64,000 nucleotides of DNA from Ruegeria marina (GCF_900101475.1 NZ_FMZV01000009.1:1-64000), one strand, 5' to 3'. Counted from the stretch's first letter, positions 18,946 to 26,709 are shown. The notes: generated by a model not told the origin, from the sequence alone. Program-made: numbers and translations.

Positions 18946-19326
18946 TTACTTGCGTTTGGCCGCCAGTTTCGTGCTCTTCCGGTATGCATCCGCGACAAGT
19001 GGCAAAATCTTCTTCAGTTCGTTCTTTTCAGCCTGCGAAATATTATCTTTCTGCGACTTCGCGTAGACAGCGAGTAAGAATACTGGAACATCATTGCCAC
19101 CCCAGTAATGTATTGTTCTCCACCCACCACTCTTTCCGCCGCCTGGCGCCGGGTGCCTCAACTTCCTTGCGCCACCGGTCCCAGAAATTATGTCTCCGGC
19201 TTGCGGATCACTCGCGATACGATCACATATCTCCTTCATCTCGTCCTCACTGATGCCAGCCTTGCGGGCTTGGGCTTCGAACGTTGGAGTAGCAGCTAGA
19301 CAGTGCGGCGGCAGTGAGTACGTCAT
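18946..19326 (-). CDS. RelE/HigB2-family toxin
   Basis: A 126-residue toxin of the RelE superfamily, ribosome-dependent mRNA interferases. Typical traits are LRHPAPGGGKSGGWRTIHYW followed by VPVFLLAVYAKSQKDNISQ and the helix EKNELKKILPLVADAY. The start at 19326 is chosen because the open frame upstream runs through two copies of a palindromic operator, which should be noncoding. Its partner antitoxin gene is 27 bases downstream. The catalytic residues of the group are basic and poorly conserved, so activity cannot be judged by eye. Confidence 0.85.
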   Translation of the reverse strand: MTYSLPPHCLAATPTFEAQARKAGISEDEMKEICDRIASDPQAGDIISGTGGARKLRHPAPGGGKSGGWRTIHYWGGNDVPVFLLAVYAKSQKDNISQAEKNELKKILPLVADAYRKSTKLAAKRK

Positions 19327-19332
19327 GTCATA

Positions 19333-19380
19333 TACGGCATTGCCGCACCTTTTGCAAGTGGGAAGTACGGCATTGCCGTA
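19333..19380 (-). promoter_or_regulatory. Paired palindromic operators of the toxin-antitoxin operon
   Basis: Two copies of TACGGCATTGCCGTA lie just upstream of the toxin start: 19366-19380 is a perfect palindrome around a single central base, and 19333-19347 has one mismatch. Their spacing is 33 bp, about three helical turns, suiting cooperative binding by the HTH antitoxin. Confidence 0.75.
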
Positions 19381-19513
19381 TGAGCCGCGATGTGACAAGT
19401 GCAGTCTCTCGACTACGAAGGTAAAGCAAAAAAACCACAAAGGACAAGATCTTGGTCGCTTTTGCGATCCAACAAACGTCGAGGATCGAAAAAGGGATCA
19501 GCTCTTGGAGCAG

Positions 19514-20260
19514 CTAGTCAGAAAATAGATTCTCTTCGCCTACAAGTGCAGAGGGGTCGATCGAGTTCTTTGCTGTCGGTAAGGAGCTATCAAAGTTGTA
19601 GATTCTCGAAATGCGACTACCGTCCCAATGAAACCTATAATGCTCGCATTGGATGGCGCGATCCAAAACGTCCCCGTTGAGTACCACGACACGAGTTCCT
19701 GAGGGTCTTTCATTGGAATGGAACAACACGCCGTCGAAACGGATCTCTTCTTCCAGGGACAGGATCTGTTGTCCCAGTTCTCGGTAATTCAGTTCAGCCT
19801 GAGCTAGTGTTAAGCCTCGCGCATCGATAAACCGGCCAAGCACTTTCCGCTTAAGCATTCGCATATCCAGCCCAATCGCATCTTCATGAGTTCGGCCCAA
19901 AAATGCTTCTCGCTTAGCGACGGCAACCGCTAGCGCCGTTTGTATGTCTCCCGACATCTCCAGGCACCTGAGAGAACTAGGGAAGAGTGTAGTGCCCTCA
20001 GGATTTGGGTACGTAAACGGTGCCAAATTCCAGTTCTGCAACTTTGGAGATTGGTCGTCGACATACCCGTCAGGCCGATGAGAAAGCCTTTCCTTGGCCC
20101 GCAGCCTGGGGTTGGTAAGGCTTTCAATGTCTGCAACCTCTTGGGTACTGGTTACTGACAGTCGATCAAAGAGTTCCACCGGCGGGAATCGCGACGGTAT
20201 CAGAAGGAAAAAATCGTCATTTATGTCACGAAGTGGAAGATCAGCCGCCACGTTGGGCAT
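19514..20260 (-). CDS. RES-domain toxin (NAD+ phosphorylase family)
   Basis: A 248-residue protein with an N-terminal SRFPPVELFDRLS region and a central TLFPSSLRCLEMSGDIQTAL segment resembling the Arg-Glu-Ser motifs of RES toxins, which deplete NAD+ or ADP-ribosylate targets. Confidence comes mainly from its partner, a DUF2384/Xre antitoxin whose gene overlaps it by 20 bases, the usual antitoxin-toxin order. The protein is longer than typical RES toxins (about 150-230). It ends 188 bases from the divergent-facing RelE toxin start. Confidence 0.75.
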   Translation of the reverse strand: MPNVAADLPLRDINDDFFLLIPSRFPPVELFDRLSVTSTQEVADIESLTNPRLRAKERLSHRPDGYVDDQSPKLQNWNLAPFTYPNPEGTTLFPSSLRCLEMSGDIQTALAVAVAKREAFLGRTHEDAIGLDMRMLKRKVLGRFIDARGLTLAQAELNYRELGQQILSLEEEIRFDGVLFHSNERPSGTRVVVLNGDVLDRAIQCEHYRFHWDGSRISRIYNFDSSLPTAKNSIDPSALVGEENLFSD

Positions 20261-20630
20261 TCACATACTCCCTGACACGATAGATATCTGCGACCTGTCC
20301 ACCCAGCATAACTTCCAGTGCCGACTGATCGCCGAAGTACCTGTTCTTCCGCTTAATCCAGTTATCGGCAGCCTTGGGGTCCGGCAAAAGTATCTCTAAA
20401 GCTTTATAAATGCTCAATAAATGCGAAATCCTTTCGACGGCATCATTTGGCAAGTTTCCTCCGGACTTCTTCCATTTGAAAAACGTAGAGCGCCCCGGCG
20501 TTCCAAGCAGGGTGATCTGCTCATCTGTAGATAGCTCCCAAGCATCCGACAGTTTTGAGAATGCTTCCATGGCGGCTTGAATCCTATCTCCGCCCGTGGC
20601 CGCAGCCGACCCGGGTCCTGATTGTGGCAT
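20241..20630 (-). CDS. Xre/MbcA/ParS-type antitoxin (DUF2384)
   Basis: A 129-residue antitoxin. The first part is a helix-turn-helix-like region (LSTDEQITLLGTPGRSTFFKW). The C-terminal DUF2384 toxin-binding domain is clear: ALEILLPDPKAADNWIKRKN, then FGDQSALEVMLGG and IYRVREYVNAQRGG. The ATG at 20630 has GGGAGG 8 bases upstream; the frame continues upstream without similarity. It is transcribed away from the ubiquitin-like operon across a 154-bp shared region containing repeated TTTGGACT boxes, probable operators. Confidence 0.85.
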   Translation of the reverse strand: MPQSGPGSAAATGGDRIQAAMEAFSKLSDAWELSTDEQITLLGTPGRSTFFKWKKSGGNLPNDAVERISHLLSIYKALEILLPDPKAADNWIKRKNRYFGDQSALEVMLGGQVADIYRVREYVNAQRGG

Positions 20631-20784
20631 AGATATGGCCTCCCAGTCCAAAAATAGACTTGACGTCTTGTTTAGTCCAAATGTAGATTGTCCACATCGG
20701 GACTCTTCTGGATTATCAGTCCAGATTTCTCGAAATGCAAGTGAAACCAGCCGCTGCGGCAATATCGAGCAAAGGAATGCTGCC
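20631..20784 (+). promoter_or_regulatory. Divergent promoter region of the RES/Xre pair and the ubiquitin-like operon
   Basis: On the plus strand TTGACG (20660-20665), an 18-bp spacer and TAGATT (20684-20689) make a plausible promoter for the conjugation operon. On the minus strand TTGGAC, 18 bp and TATTTT could serve the antitoxin. AGTCCA-type boxes recur across the region, so one repressor could control both. Confidence 0.4.
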
Positions 20785-21324
20785 ATGACTACTGAACAAA
20801 TCGAATACGAAGACCTGATGACCACACTGAAATCGGGCCGCAAGCCCCGCGATCACGGGCCCTATAAGGTGAAGGTCGGCGACAACAACCTGAACTTCAT
20901 CGACGCCGTCATCGACGATCCGAAACCCACGGGCCGTCAGGTCATCGAGGCTGCCGGTTTCCGCAAAGCTGAAGAACATCTGGTGTTTCAGGTGCTGCGC
21001 AACGGCGAACTTGAGGAACTGCGCCTTGAGGAAACCACGGATCTGCGCTCCGGCCAGGTCGAGCGGTTCCTGGTATTTTCGAGCGCGGAGTCCTTCCGCT
21101 TCGACATCGACGGTAAGCGCCTCGAGTGGGGCCATAAGGTCATCAGCGGGCGCGTACTCAAGAAGCTTGCCGGGGTCGATCCCGCCAAGTTCGCCGTCTG
21201 GCAGGTCATCCCCGGCAAGGACGACATCCTGGTCGAAGACACAGACCTCATCTGCCTCGCGGATGCAGGTTTGGAGCACTTCTTCACCGGCGTGCACCAG
21301 ACCACGGAAGGGGATACGGTATGA
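20785..21324 (+). CDS. Multi-ubiquitin-domain protein (Ubl of a Bub-type system)
   Basis: A 179-residue protein with a 25-residue leader and two beta-grasp ubiquitin-like domains (about 27-100 and 102-172). Recognisable repeats are YKVKVGDNNLNFIDAVIDDP and SFRFDIDGKRLEWGHKVISG; each is followed by a helix of the VIEAAG or VLKKLAGV kind and by strands ending near DLICLADAGLEHFFTG. This is the multi-ubiquitin family known from bacterial ubiquitin-like operons. The C-terminus is TTEG-DTV rather than a bare glycine, so trimming before activation is likely. The start at 20785 has AAAGGA 8 bases upstream. It overlaps the E2 gene by 4 bases. Confidence 0.88.
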   Translation: MTTEQIEYEDLMTTLKSGRKPRDHGPYKVKVGDNNLNFIDAVIDDPKPTGRQVIEAAGFRKAEEHLVFQVLRNGELEELRLEETTDLRSGQVERFLVFSSAESFRFDIDGKRLEWGHKVISGRVLKKLAGVDPAKFAVWQVIPGKDDILVEDTDLICLADAGLEHFFTGVHQTTEGDTV

Positions 21325-21701
21325 GCATCCTCCCCCGCCAGGATCGCCGCTACCTCGAGGGTCGCGGCATGGCCTTTCGCGAGGTCGTCGAAGGCGCAAA
21401 CAAGGGCGTGATCCTCACCGGGATCACGCTGCCGGAAGGCAAGTATCAGGTCGCCCAGGCGGATATCCTGATCCTGCTGCCACCCTCGTATCCCGAGGTC
21501 CCGCCCGACATGTTCTACGCCGTGCCGCATCTGAAGCTCGTTGCCGGCCAGCGTGAGCCCCGCTGCACGCAGGCACGCCAGGCGTTCGATGGCCAGACCT
21601 GGCAGCGCTGGTCTCGCCACAATAACCAGTGGCGTCCCGGCACTGACGGCATCTGGACCATGCTGAAGCGGGTCGAAGAGGCCCTGGAGGTAGCAGCATG
21701 A
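21321..21701 (+). CDS. E2-like ubiquitin-conjugating protein (Prok-E2 family E)
   Basis: A 126-residue E2-fold protein. The segment LLPPSYPEVPPDMFYAVP is the beta-meander with YPxxPP typical of E2 folds, followed by EPRCTQ and the family signature WQRWSRHNNQWRPGTDGI. Cys82 is the only cysteine and sits roughly where the E2 catalytic residue is expected, but the flanking active-site asparagine region of canonical E2s is not recognisable. It should accept the ubiquitin-like protein from the E1 and pass it to targets. It overlaps both neighbours by four bases (ATGA), so the operon is translationally coupled. Confidence 0.85.
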   Translation: MSILPRQDRRYLEGRGMAFREVVEGANKGVILTGITLPEGKYQVAQADILILLPPSYPEVPPDMFYAVPHLKLVAGQREPRCTQARQAFDGQTWQRWSRHNNQWRPGTDGIWTMLKRVEEALEVAA

Positions 21702-23107
21702 AGCGCAGCGACATCACTCTCCACGCCCGTCACCGCGACAAGCTGCAGGCGCTGCTCGCGCACCCCCGGGGGCACGAAGGCGCCGCCTACATGCTGCTCG
21801 GCAAGAGCGAGATCGCGCACGACCCCTGGGACCTCGAGCCGCGGACCCGCTACACCTCCTATGAGGTCATCGCGATCCCGCAGGAAGACCGGGTCGATGC
21901 CAGCGACAAGCATGTCACCTGGAACACCAACTCCTTCGCCCAGCTCTGCCGCCGGGCGAAGGAAGAAGACCTGGTGCCGGCGATCGTTCACAGTCACCCG
22001 GGCGGCTTCGATGGTTTCTCGACCCAGGACGATCGCAACGAGCGCGACCTCTTCACCATGGCCCGGAACCGGAACGGTGCCGGGACGCGCCTGGTGAGCG
22101 TTGTGCAGGTCGGCGACAGCCTCTATCGGGCGCGGGTCTGGGAAGACAACGTTGTACCCCTGCCCTGTCATCGCGTCACCGTCGTCGGTACCCGGATCGA
22201 GGTCCATTCGACCGAGGTGCCGGCTCCGTCGGAAGCCTTGGCTCGGCAGGCACTGGCCTTCGGGCCCGAGGTCAACGGCCTCCTCCAACAGCTATCCGTT
22301 GCCGTCGTCGGGTGCGGTGGAACCGGCAGCCCGGTAATCCAACTCCTCGCCCGCCTAGGCGTGGGGCGCCTCGTTATCATAGACGAGGACGTGGTCGAGC
22401 ATTCCAACCTGAACCGCCTGCAAGGCGCGACCCGGGAGGATGCCGACAACGCGGTGCCCAAAGTCGACGTCATGGCGCGTGAGGTGACAAGGATGGGTCT
22501 TGACGTCGAGATCCGGTCGATGAACGGCTGGGTGGATGCACCGCATATCCGTGACGCGCTGAAGTCCTGCGATGTCATCTTCGGATGCACGGACGATCAC
22601 GCCGGCCGCCTCTACCTGAACCGCGTCGCGCAGTTCTATCTGATCCCGGTCATCGATGTCGGGCTGGTCCTGATGCCACGTGACGATGGTGAGTCCGGCC
22701 TCCTCGAGATGGCCGCGAGGGTCAGCGTGCTGTTTCCCACATCGGCGTGTCACGGCTGCCGCGGCACGGTCGATCGCGTCAGGGCTCGCGAGGAGGATCT
22801 CCAGCGATCGGACCCCACGGAATATGAACGGCAAAAGACCGAGGCCTACGTTCGCGGCGGAGGCAATCCGGCACCGGCCGTGGTTACCTTCACCTCCGAG
22901 GCGGCCACCATGGCGGTGAACGAACTCCTTGCTGGTCTCGTCGACTTCCGCGGCGGCGGTGGATGGGAATGGCAACGCTATCGCAAGCTCGACAAGGGCT
23001 TCGAGCGTTCGCAGGCGGCGCAGCCCCGGCCGGACTGCCCGGTCTGTGGCAGCGAGGAATACTGGGGCCTCGGCGACGTCGACCCCTTCCTGGATCGTAT
23101 CGGGTAA
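21698..23107 (+). CDS. JAB metalloprotease-E1 fusion of a ubiquitin-like system
   Basis: A 469-residue fusion. The N-terminal JAB/JAMM domain has Glu27, His98-x-His100, Ser108 and Asp111, an exact HxH-x7-S-x2-D set, so it should be an active zinc isopeptidase. The ThiF/E1 domain (about 195-415) has the nucleotide loop GCGGTGS (205-211), IDEDVVEHSNLNR with Asp229 and Arg240, Lys255 and Asp299 for adenylation, and a zinc site Cys351/354 plus Cys447/450. No extra cysteine lies in the crossover-loop segment (355-410) where canonical E1s have the catalytic cysteine. It would activate the multi-ubiquitin protein and perhaps deconjugate it. Confidence 0.9.
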   Translation: MKRSDITLHARHRDKLQALLAHPRGHEGAAYMLLGKSEIAHDPWDLEPRTRYTSYEVIAIPQEDRVDASDKHVTWNTNSFAQLCRRAKEEDLVPAIVHSHPGGFDGFSTQDDRNERDLFTMARNRNGAGTRLVSVVQVGDSLYRARVWEDNVVPLPCHRVTVVGTRIEVHSTEVPAPSEALARQALAFGPEVNGLLQQLSVAVVGCGGTGSPVIQLLARLGVGRLVIIDEDVVEHSNLNRLQGATREDADNAVPKVDVMAREVTRMGLDVEIRSMNGWVDAPHIRDALKSCDVIFGCTDDHAGRLYLNRVAQFYLIPVIDVGLVLMPRDDGESGLLEMAARVSVLFPTSACHGCRGTVDRVRAREEDLQRSDPTEYERQKTEAYVRGGGNPAPAVVTFTSEAATMAVNELLAGLVDFRGGGGWEWQRYRKLDKGFERSQAAQPRPDCPVCGSEEYWGLGDVDPFLDRIG

Positions 23108-23115
23108 GTGGCATT

Positions 23116-23484
23116 ATGATGATCGACATAATGCGGAAGAGCCTCGAGCTCTTCCGTCTCATTCCGCGAAGTGACCTGGTCGCCAGGGTAACACCGACAC
23201 ACCCGACGCCAGATCAGATCGTGCCGGGGGAGATGATTATCGTCCGCGACGTCGTCGACAAGTGGGCCTGTTTCCAATGTCCCGGTGGGTGCGGCGAGAC
23301 CATCAAGCTGTCCCTCGGTAAGAACCGAAGGCCCAGGTGGACTGCTGTCCCGGATTGGCTAAAACGGCCAACGATCTCGCCTTCGGTCCGGCAGACGAAC
23401 GAATGTCGGTGTCACTTTTGGATCCGGCAAGGTCGGATCGACTGGTGCAAAGGCAGCCCACAAAAAACCACGCGTAGCACTTGA
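23116..23484 (+). CDS. DUF6527 protein (predicted peptidase of the ubiquitin-like system)
   Basis: A 122-residue protein 8 bases after the E1 gene. The family pattern is visible: CFQCPGGCGETIKLSL, RPRWTAVPDW, PTISPSV, then CRCHFWIRQGRIDWC. Paired cysteines suggest a bound metal, and the serine in SPSV and histidine in CHFW are conserved in the family. DUF6527 genes accompany multi-ubiquitin/E2/E1 operons and are thought to be peptidases that process the ubiquitin-like protein. ATG at 23116 or 23119 is the start; the frame upstream overlaps the E1 gene and is a shadow. Confidence 0.82.
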   Translation: MMIDIMRKSLELFRLIPRSDLVARVTPTHPTPDQIVPGEMIIVRDVVDKWACFQCPGGCGETIKLSLGKNRRPRWTAVPDWLKRPTISPSVRQTNECRCHFWIRQGRIDWCKGSPQKTTRST

Positions 23485-24014
23485 TACGGTGCTCCTAGAG
23501 TTTCCTAAGACACATACCAGTACGCCACGCTTTGCTCTTTGTCGGACAGCTGGATCACAACCGCAGTTTAATAGGGGATTAGTAGGGAATGTACGTCAAA
23601 CGTTCTCCGGCTCTGTCCGGCTCCGTCCAAGAGCGCGGGTTAAAATAGTGATTTAATCGTAATGAGTTATAGGGCCTAGGCGGGCCTGGTCCGGTCACGT
23701 ACAACATATGGACGGCAAAATTCGTAATGATGGGGTCGGGGGTTCGAGTCCCTTCAGCGGCACCAGTTCTTCTTAAAAACAGCAAATTGCCTGATTTTCA
23801 ACGAAAACCGGCCCTGTTCTGAACCTGCCTGTACTGTGGGAATGAGTGCGCCGGCAGGAGAAGGCACGACTTGCGTTCGATCCAATCCCGAACGGCGCCA
23901 TCAACTTCAGACAGAACTGGATCGCGGCGGGTTCTTCACTCTCGATGATTCCACTTGCCGGGATCCTTCCTGCCACAACCAGCACGGCAAGCAGGTTGCG
24001 TTGAACAACAGAGG
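23485..24014. other. Island right end and junction region
   Basis: No gene is recognised. It contains the 46-bp tRNA repeat at 23720-23765, which marks the island end, followed by about 250 bases of chromosomal intergenic DNA up to the end of hemY. Confidence 0.5.
23720..23765 (+). repeat. Right attachment repeat (attR-like, tRNA-Thr 3' part)
   Basis: A copy of the tRNA-Thr sequence from the anticodon loop to the CCA end, 45 of 46 bases identical to 1133-1178. The single difference gives an acceptor strand CAGCGGC, which pairs with GCCGCTG of the split fragment at 968-974 and not with the intact tRNA. Confidence 0.85.
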
Positions 24015-25505
24015 CTACCTGCGCTCGACGTCTTCGCCCGCTTCGGAGGCAGAGTCCTGAATATCGTCCGATTCGACCATCTCCGGATCGGTTTCCGCTG
24101 CGGGCTCGGCCAGGTCTTCGCGGCTGCCCGCAGAACCGACGATCAGCGGCAGCAGGTTGGCCGCCGTGACCGCAGCGATTTCCGGCGTCTGGGGCGCTGA
24201 CCATGTCAGCGTATCGAATGCGTTGCAGTTTTCGCAGATCGGCGCCCATTCTGCATGAACGTGACGACAATTCTCACAGACCCATTGCGGTCCACGCGGT
24301 GCGGTCAGCGCTCGGGCCAACCATCCCTGCACCACGGCGTCCGAAGCGCCTTCTCCGCGCTCGATCGCAGCCATCAAAGTGTATGCGCGCGCGTCCGGTT
24401 GCCGATCCAGCAAATTGCTCAGCGCCCGACGGGCTTCGGGGAAATCTTCTGCCACGATGTTGAGTTCCGCCATCATCAGCCGGGTTTCGGCGTGGTCCGG
24501 ATGGACCTTTGCCAGGGCGGAAAAGCGTTTGACGCGTTCGGCGGGCGACTCGTCGGGTGCGATCTCGGCAAAGGCATGCGCCAGATCGGGGTGTGGACGC
24601 ACCTGCCAGGCCTTGGTCAGGATCTTGGCGGCATTCCGGGGTTTGCCCTTGGCGATATGCGCACGGGCGGCCATTGTTGCGGCGGGAATCAAGTCCGGCG
24701 AAAGCCGGTTGGCCTCGATCGCGCGTTCCTGCTGATCCATGGATGCATTGTCCGCCAGCAGGTCCTTTGCCTCGGACAGGGCCAGAATAGCATCGCGCCG
24801 CTTGTAGACATCGCGAGGCAATGTGCCGGTCCTGAGCTTGGTGCCCAGCGTCGTTCTCGCGCCGGCCCAATCCTGAGCCCGCGTCTGAAGTTGCAACAGG
24901 ACGTCTTGTGTTTCTTCGTGCTTGGGCCTGAGCGCCAAAGCCTTTTCGGCCAGTTTGCGCGCGGTCTCCTCGTCTCCTTCCGCGATCTTCTGCTTCATGA
25001 TTCCCCGGACGCCGACAAACCGGGTGGACTGATTCCCGATCAGCTTGCGATACGTCTCGGATGCCTTCCTTGTATCGCCGGTCAACTCTGCGGCCTGGGC
25101 TACCAAAAGATCGGTCAGTTCAGGCTTTTGCAGGAGCTTTTCCGCACGGGCGGCCTTGGCCATTGCCAGACGCGCCTCGCCCGACGCCAGCGCCATGAGC
25201 CCTTCGGACAGCGCCTGGTAACCGCGTCTTTCCCGGCCCCTGTCGAAAAACCGGGACAGGGCGGTTTCGTCCCCGTTGAGGAATTTGAGCGTCGCCACCA
25301 GCAATGACAACAGTTTGAAGAACAGCCATACCAAGCAAACCAGAACAGCAAACCCGATAACCGATTGCAGCGGGCCAAGGGTGTATTCCATTCCCGACAC
25401 CGTGATCTGAACACCACCGCTGGTTTCCATGAGGAACCCCGCACCCAATGCCAGCAGGGCTACAATCGCGACAAAAACCAGGATCTTGAGCAATGACCAC
25501 AGCAT
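24015..25505 (-). CDS. hemY: HemY-type membrane protein with TPR-like repeats
   Basis: A 496-residue inner-membrane protein of the proteobacterial HemY N-terminal family, associated with heme synthesis but of unproven function. There are two N-terminal membrane segments (about 5-27 and 42-70), then helical repeats (about 80-400) resembling TPRs, such as SEGLMALASGEARLAMAKAA. A late CENCRHVHAEWAPICENC segment carries two C-x2-C pairs, a small zinc ribbon seen in related alphaproteobacterial proteins. It is the last gene of a hemD-mitofilin-hemY run. It is the first chromosomal gene right of the island and is intact. Confidence 0.85.
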   Translation of the reverse strand: MLWSLLKILVFVAIVALLALGAGFLMETSGGVQITVSGMEYTLGPLQSVIGFAVLVCLVWLFFKLLSLLVATLKFLNGDETALSRFFDRGRERRGYQALSEGLMALASGEARLAMAKAARAEKLLQKPELTDLLVAQAAELTGDTRKASETYRKLIGNQSTRFVGVRGIMKQKIAEGDEETARKLAEKALALRPKHEETQDVLLQLQTRAQDWAGARTTLGTKLRTGTLPRDVYKRRDAILALSEAKDLLADNASMDQQERAIEANRLSPDLIPAATMAARAHIAKGKPRNAAKILTKAWQVRPHPDLAHAFAEIAPDESPAERVKRFSALAKVHPDHAETRLMMAELNIVAEDFPEARRALSNLLDRQPDARAYTLMAAIERGEGASDAVVQGWLARALTAPRGPQWVCENCRHVHAEWAPICENCNAFDTLTWSAPQTPEIAAVTAANLLPLIVGSAGSREDLAEPAAETDPEMVESDDIQDSASEAGEDVERR

Positions 25506-25515
25506 GGGCTGTCCT

Positions 25516-26709
25516 TCAGTTCGTGTTCAGACTTTGTGCAAGCGAGTCCGCGGCCGATAGAGCCTCGTGCCTTGTGCGGGCCTGCGCCATCCAATCCGCC
25601 ATGGCGCTCTGGGCCGGTTCCGGCAGGGAGGCCAGAAGGGCAAGCGCAGTTGAAAGATCCCCGGCAGTAACTGCAGCCTCGGCGCGGGACAAAACCGCGT
25701 CGGGGTCATCACCTTCCTTCGGGACGACCGACCGGGCTCCGGTCTGGCGCTCAAGGAATGCCAGGAAACCCGTTCCCTTGCTTGTTTCGCGCAGATCCGC
25801 CAAGGCGGTGCGGGCGGCGGCGGGAAAGGCCGCCCTGAGTTCCGCCAGCGTGGCCACTCCATCTGCCGCGGGCGCGGTCAACTGCTCAGGCGCCTCGACG
25901 CCTGACAGGTCCAGCTGTTCGAGAATGTCGCCATATGGTGCGCCACCCTCCAGTTCGGTACGCAGCCGGGTCATCAATCCCCGAACTGCCGCAGCCCGGG
26001 CATCCGCCGCTGCGCTGGCTTTCAGCGCCTGAGCGTCCGCGACCATTTTTTCGACTTCTGCCCTCTGCTCTGCCAATGCATTACGCATACGGGTCAGTTC
26101 GGCCTCGTATGCCGCCACTGCCTGAGGCGAAGCAGCTTCGGTAACAGGTCGTTTTTCCAGCTCGGTCAACCGCTCGGTCAATGCGGCAACAGCCGCAGTC
26201 TGGTCATCGTTTAGGGCCGCTTGCCGTTCCGAGGCGGTCGTCAATACCTGAGTCAAGTCCGCAATCTGGCTTTCCAACCCGGAAACATCGGGGATCTCCA
26301 GGTTTTCAAGCGCCGAATTCAGTTCGGCCAGAGAGTTTTCCCGCGCCGACAGGCGCGTATCGAAATCGGCCAAGGCTTCTTCGACGTTCACCGAACGCCA
26401 TGCAGGTGGAAGGAACGAGTCGAGAAATTCCGCCCGTCCCGCAAAAAATCCGAGAACAGCCGCCAACGCGCCGCCCAAAAGGGCAGCGCCGAATCCTCCA
26501 CGACGCTGGGGGGCAGCCGGAACGGCTTCGGCTTCGGCTTCGGCTTCGGCTTCGGCTTCGGCTTCGGACAAGACCTGTTCGGCCTCTTGTCCGGCGTCAA
26601 TCACCGCTTCGCTTTTGTCGTCCACCCGAGGCCCAACCCCTGTTTCCGTTCCGGTCTCGGAATTCGCCTCGACTGCGGGTTCCAACTCTGGGTCTTTCTT
26701 GCCAGCCAC
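25516..26709 (-). CDS. Mitofilin/MIC60-like inner-membrane protein
   Basis: About 397 residues: an acidic, low-complexity N-terminus containing seven EA dipeptides, one membrane segment (FGAALLGGALAAVLGFFAGRA), a long coiled coil (about 120-260) and a C-terminal mitofilin-type domain. Bacterial MIC60 homologues occur between hemD and hemY in alphaproteobacteria and shape intracytoplasmic membranes. The GTG at 26709 with AAAGGGA upstream is the preferred start; a TTG at 26742 is the alternative. The EA run is encoded by a 6-bp tandem repeat at 26524-26565. Confidence 0.8.
   Translation of the reverse strand: MAGKKDPELEPAVEANSETGTETGVGPRVDDKSEAVIDAGQEAEQVLSEAEAEAEAEAEAEAVPAAPQRRGGFGAALLGGALAAVLGFFAGRAEFLDSFLPPAWRSVNVEEALADFDTRLSARENSLAELNSALENLEIPDVSGLESQIADLTQVLTTASERQAALNDDQTAAVAALTERLTELEKRPVTEAASPQAVAAYEAELTRMRNALAEQRAEVEKMVADAQALKASAAADARAAAVRGLMTRLRTELEGGAPYGDILEQLDLSGVEAPEQLTAPAADGVATLAELRAAFPAAARTALADLRETSKGTGFLAFLERQTGARSVVPKEGDDPDAVLSRAEAAVTAGDLSTALALLASLPEPAQSAMADWMAQARTRHEALSAADSLAQSLNTN
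26524..26565 (-). repeat. Hexanucleotide tandem repeat inside the mitofilin gene
   Basis: Seven perfect GGCTTC units (plus strand) encode Glu-Ala dipeptides on the minus strand. Unit gain or loss would keep the frame and only change linker length. Confidence 0.9.

Larger units (their letters stand above)
1133..23765. mobile_element. Defence island integrated at tRNA-Thr
   Basis: About 22.6 kb lies between two 46-bp tRNA-Thr repeats. It contains a tyrosine integrase (13188-14378), an excisionase-like protein, a primase-helicase, a type I restriction system with an anticodon nuclease, two toxin-antitoxin pairs, nucleases and a ubiquitin-like conjugation operon. None of the genes is a core housekeeping gene, whereas the DNA to the right is a run of conserved alphaproteobacterial genes. 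The integrase is in the middle rather than next to an end, so the island may be composite. Boundaries are inferred from the repeats. Confidence 0.8.

Noticed and set aside
19331-19380. TACGGCATTGCCG repeats as a CRISPR-like array
   Set aside because: Only two short palindromic copies, no spacers of regular length and no cas genes anywhere in the window.
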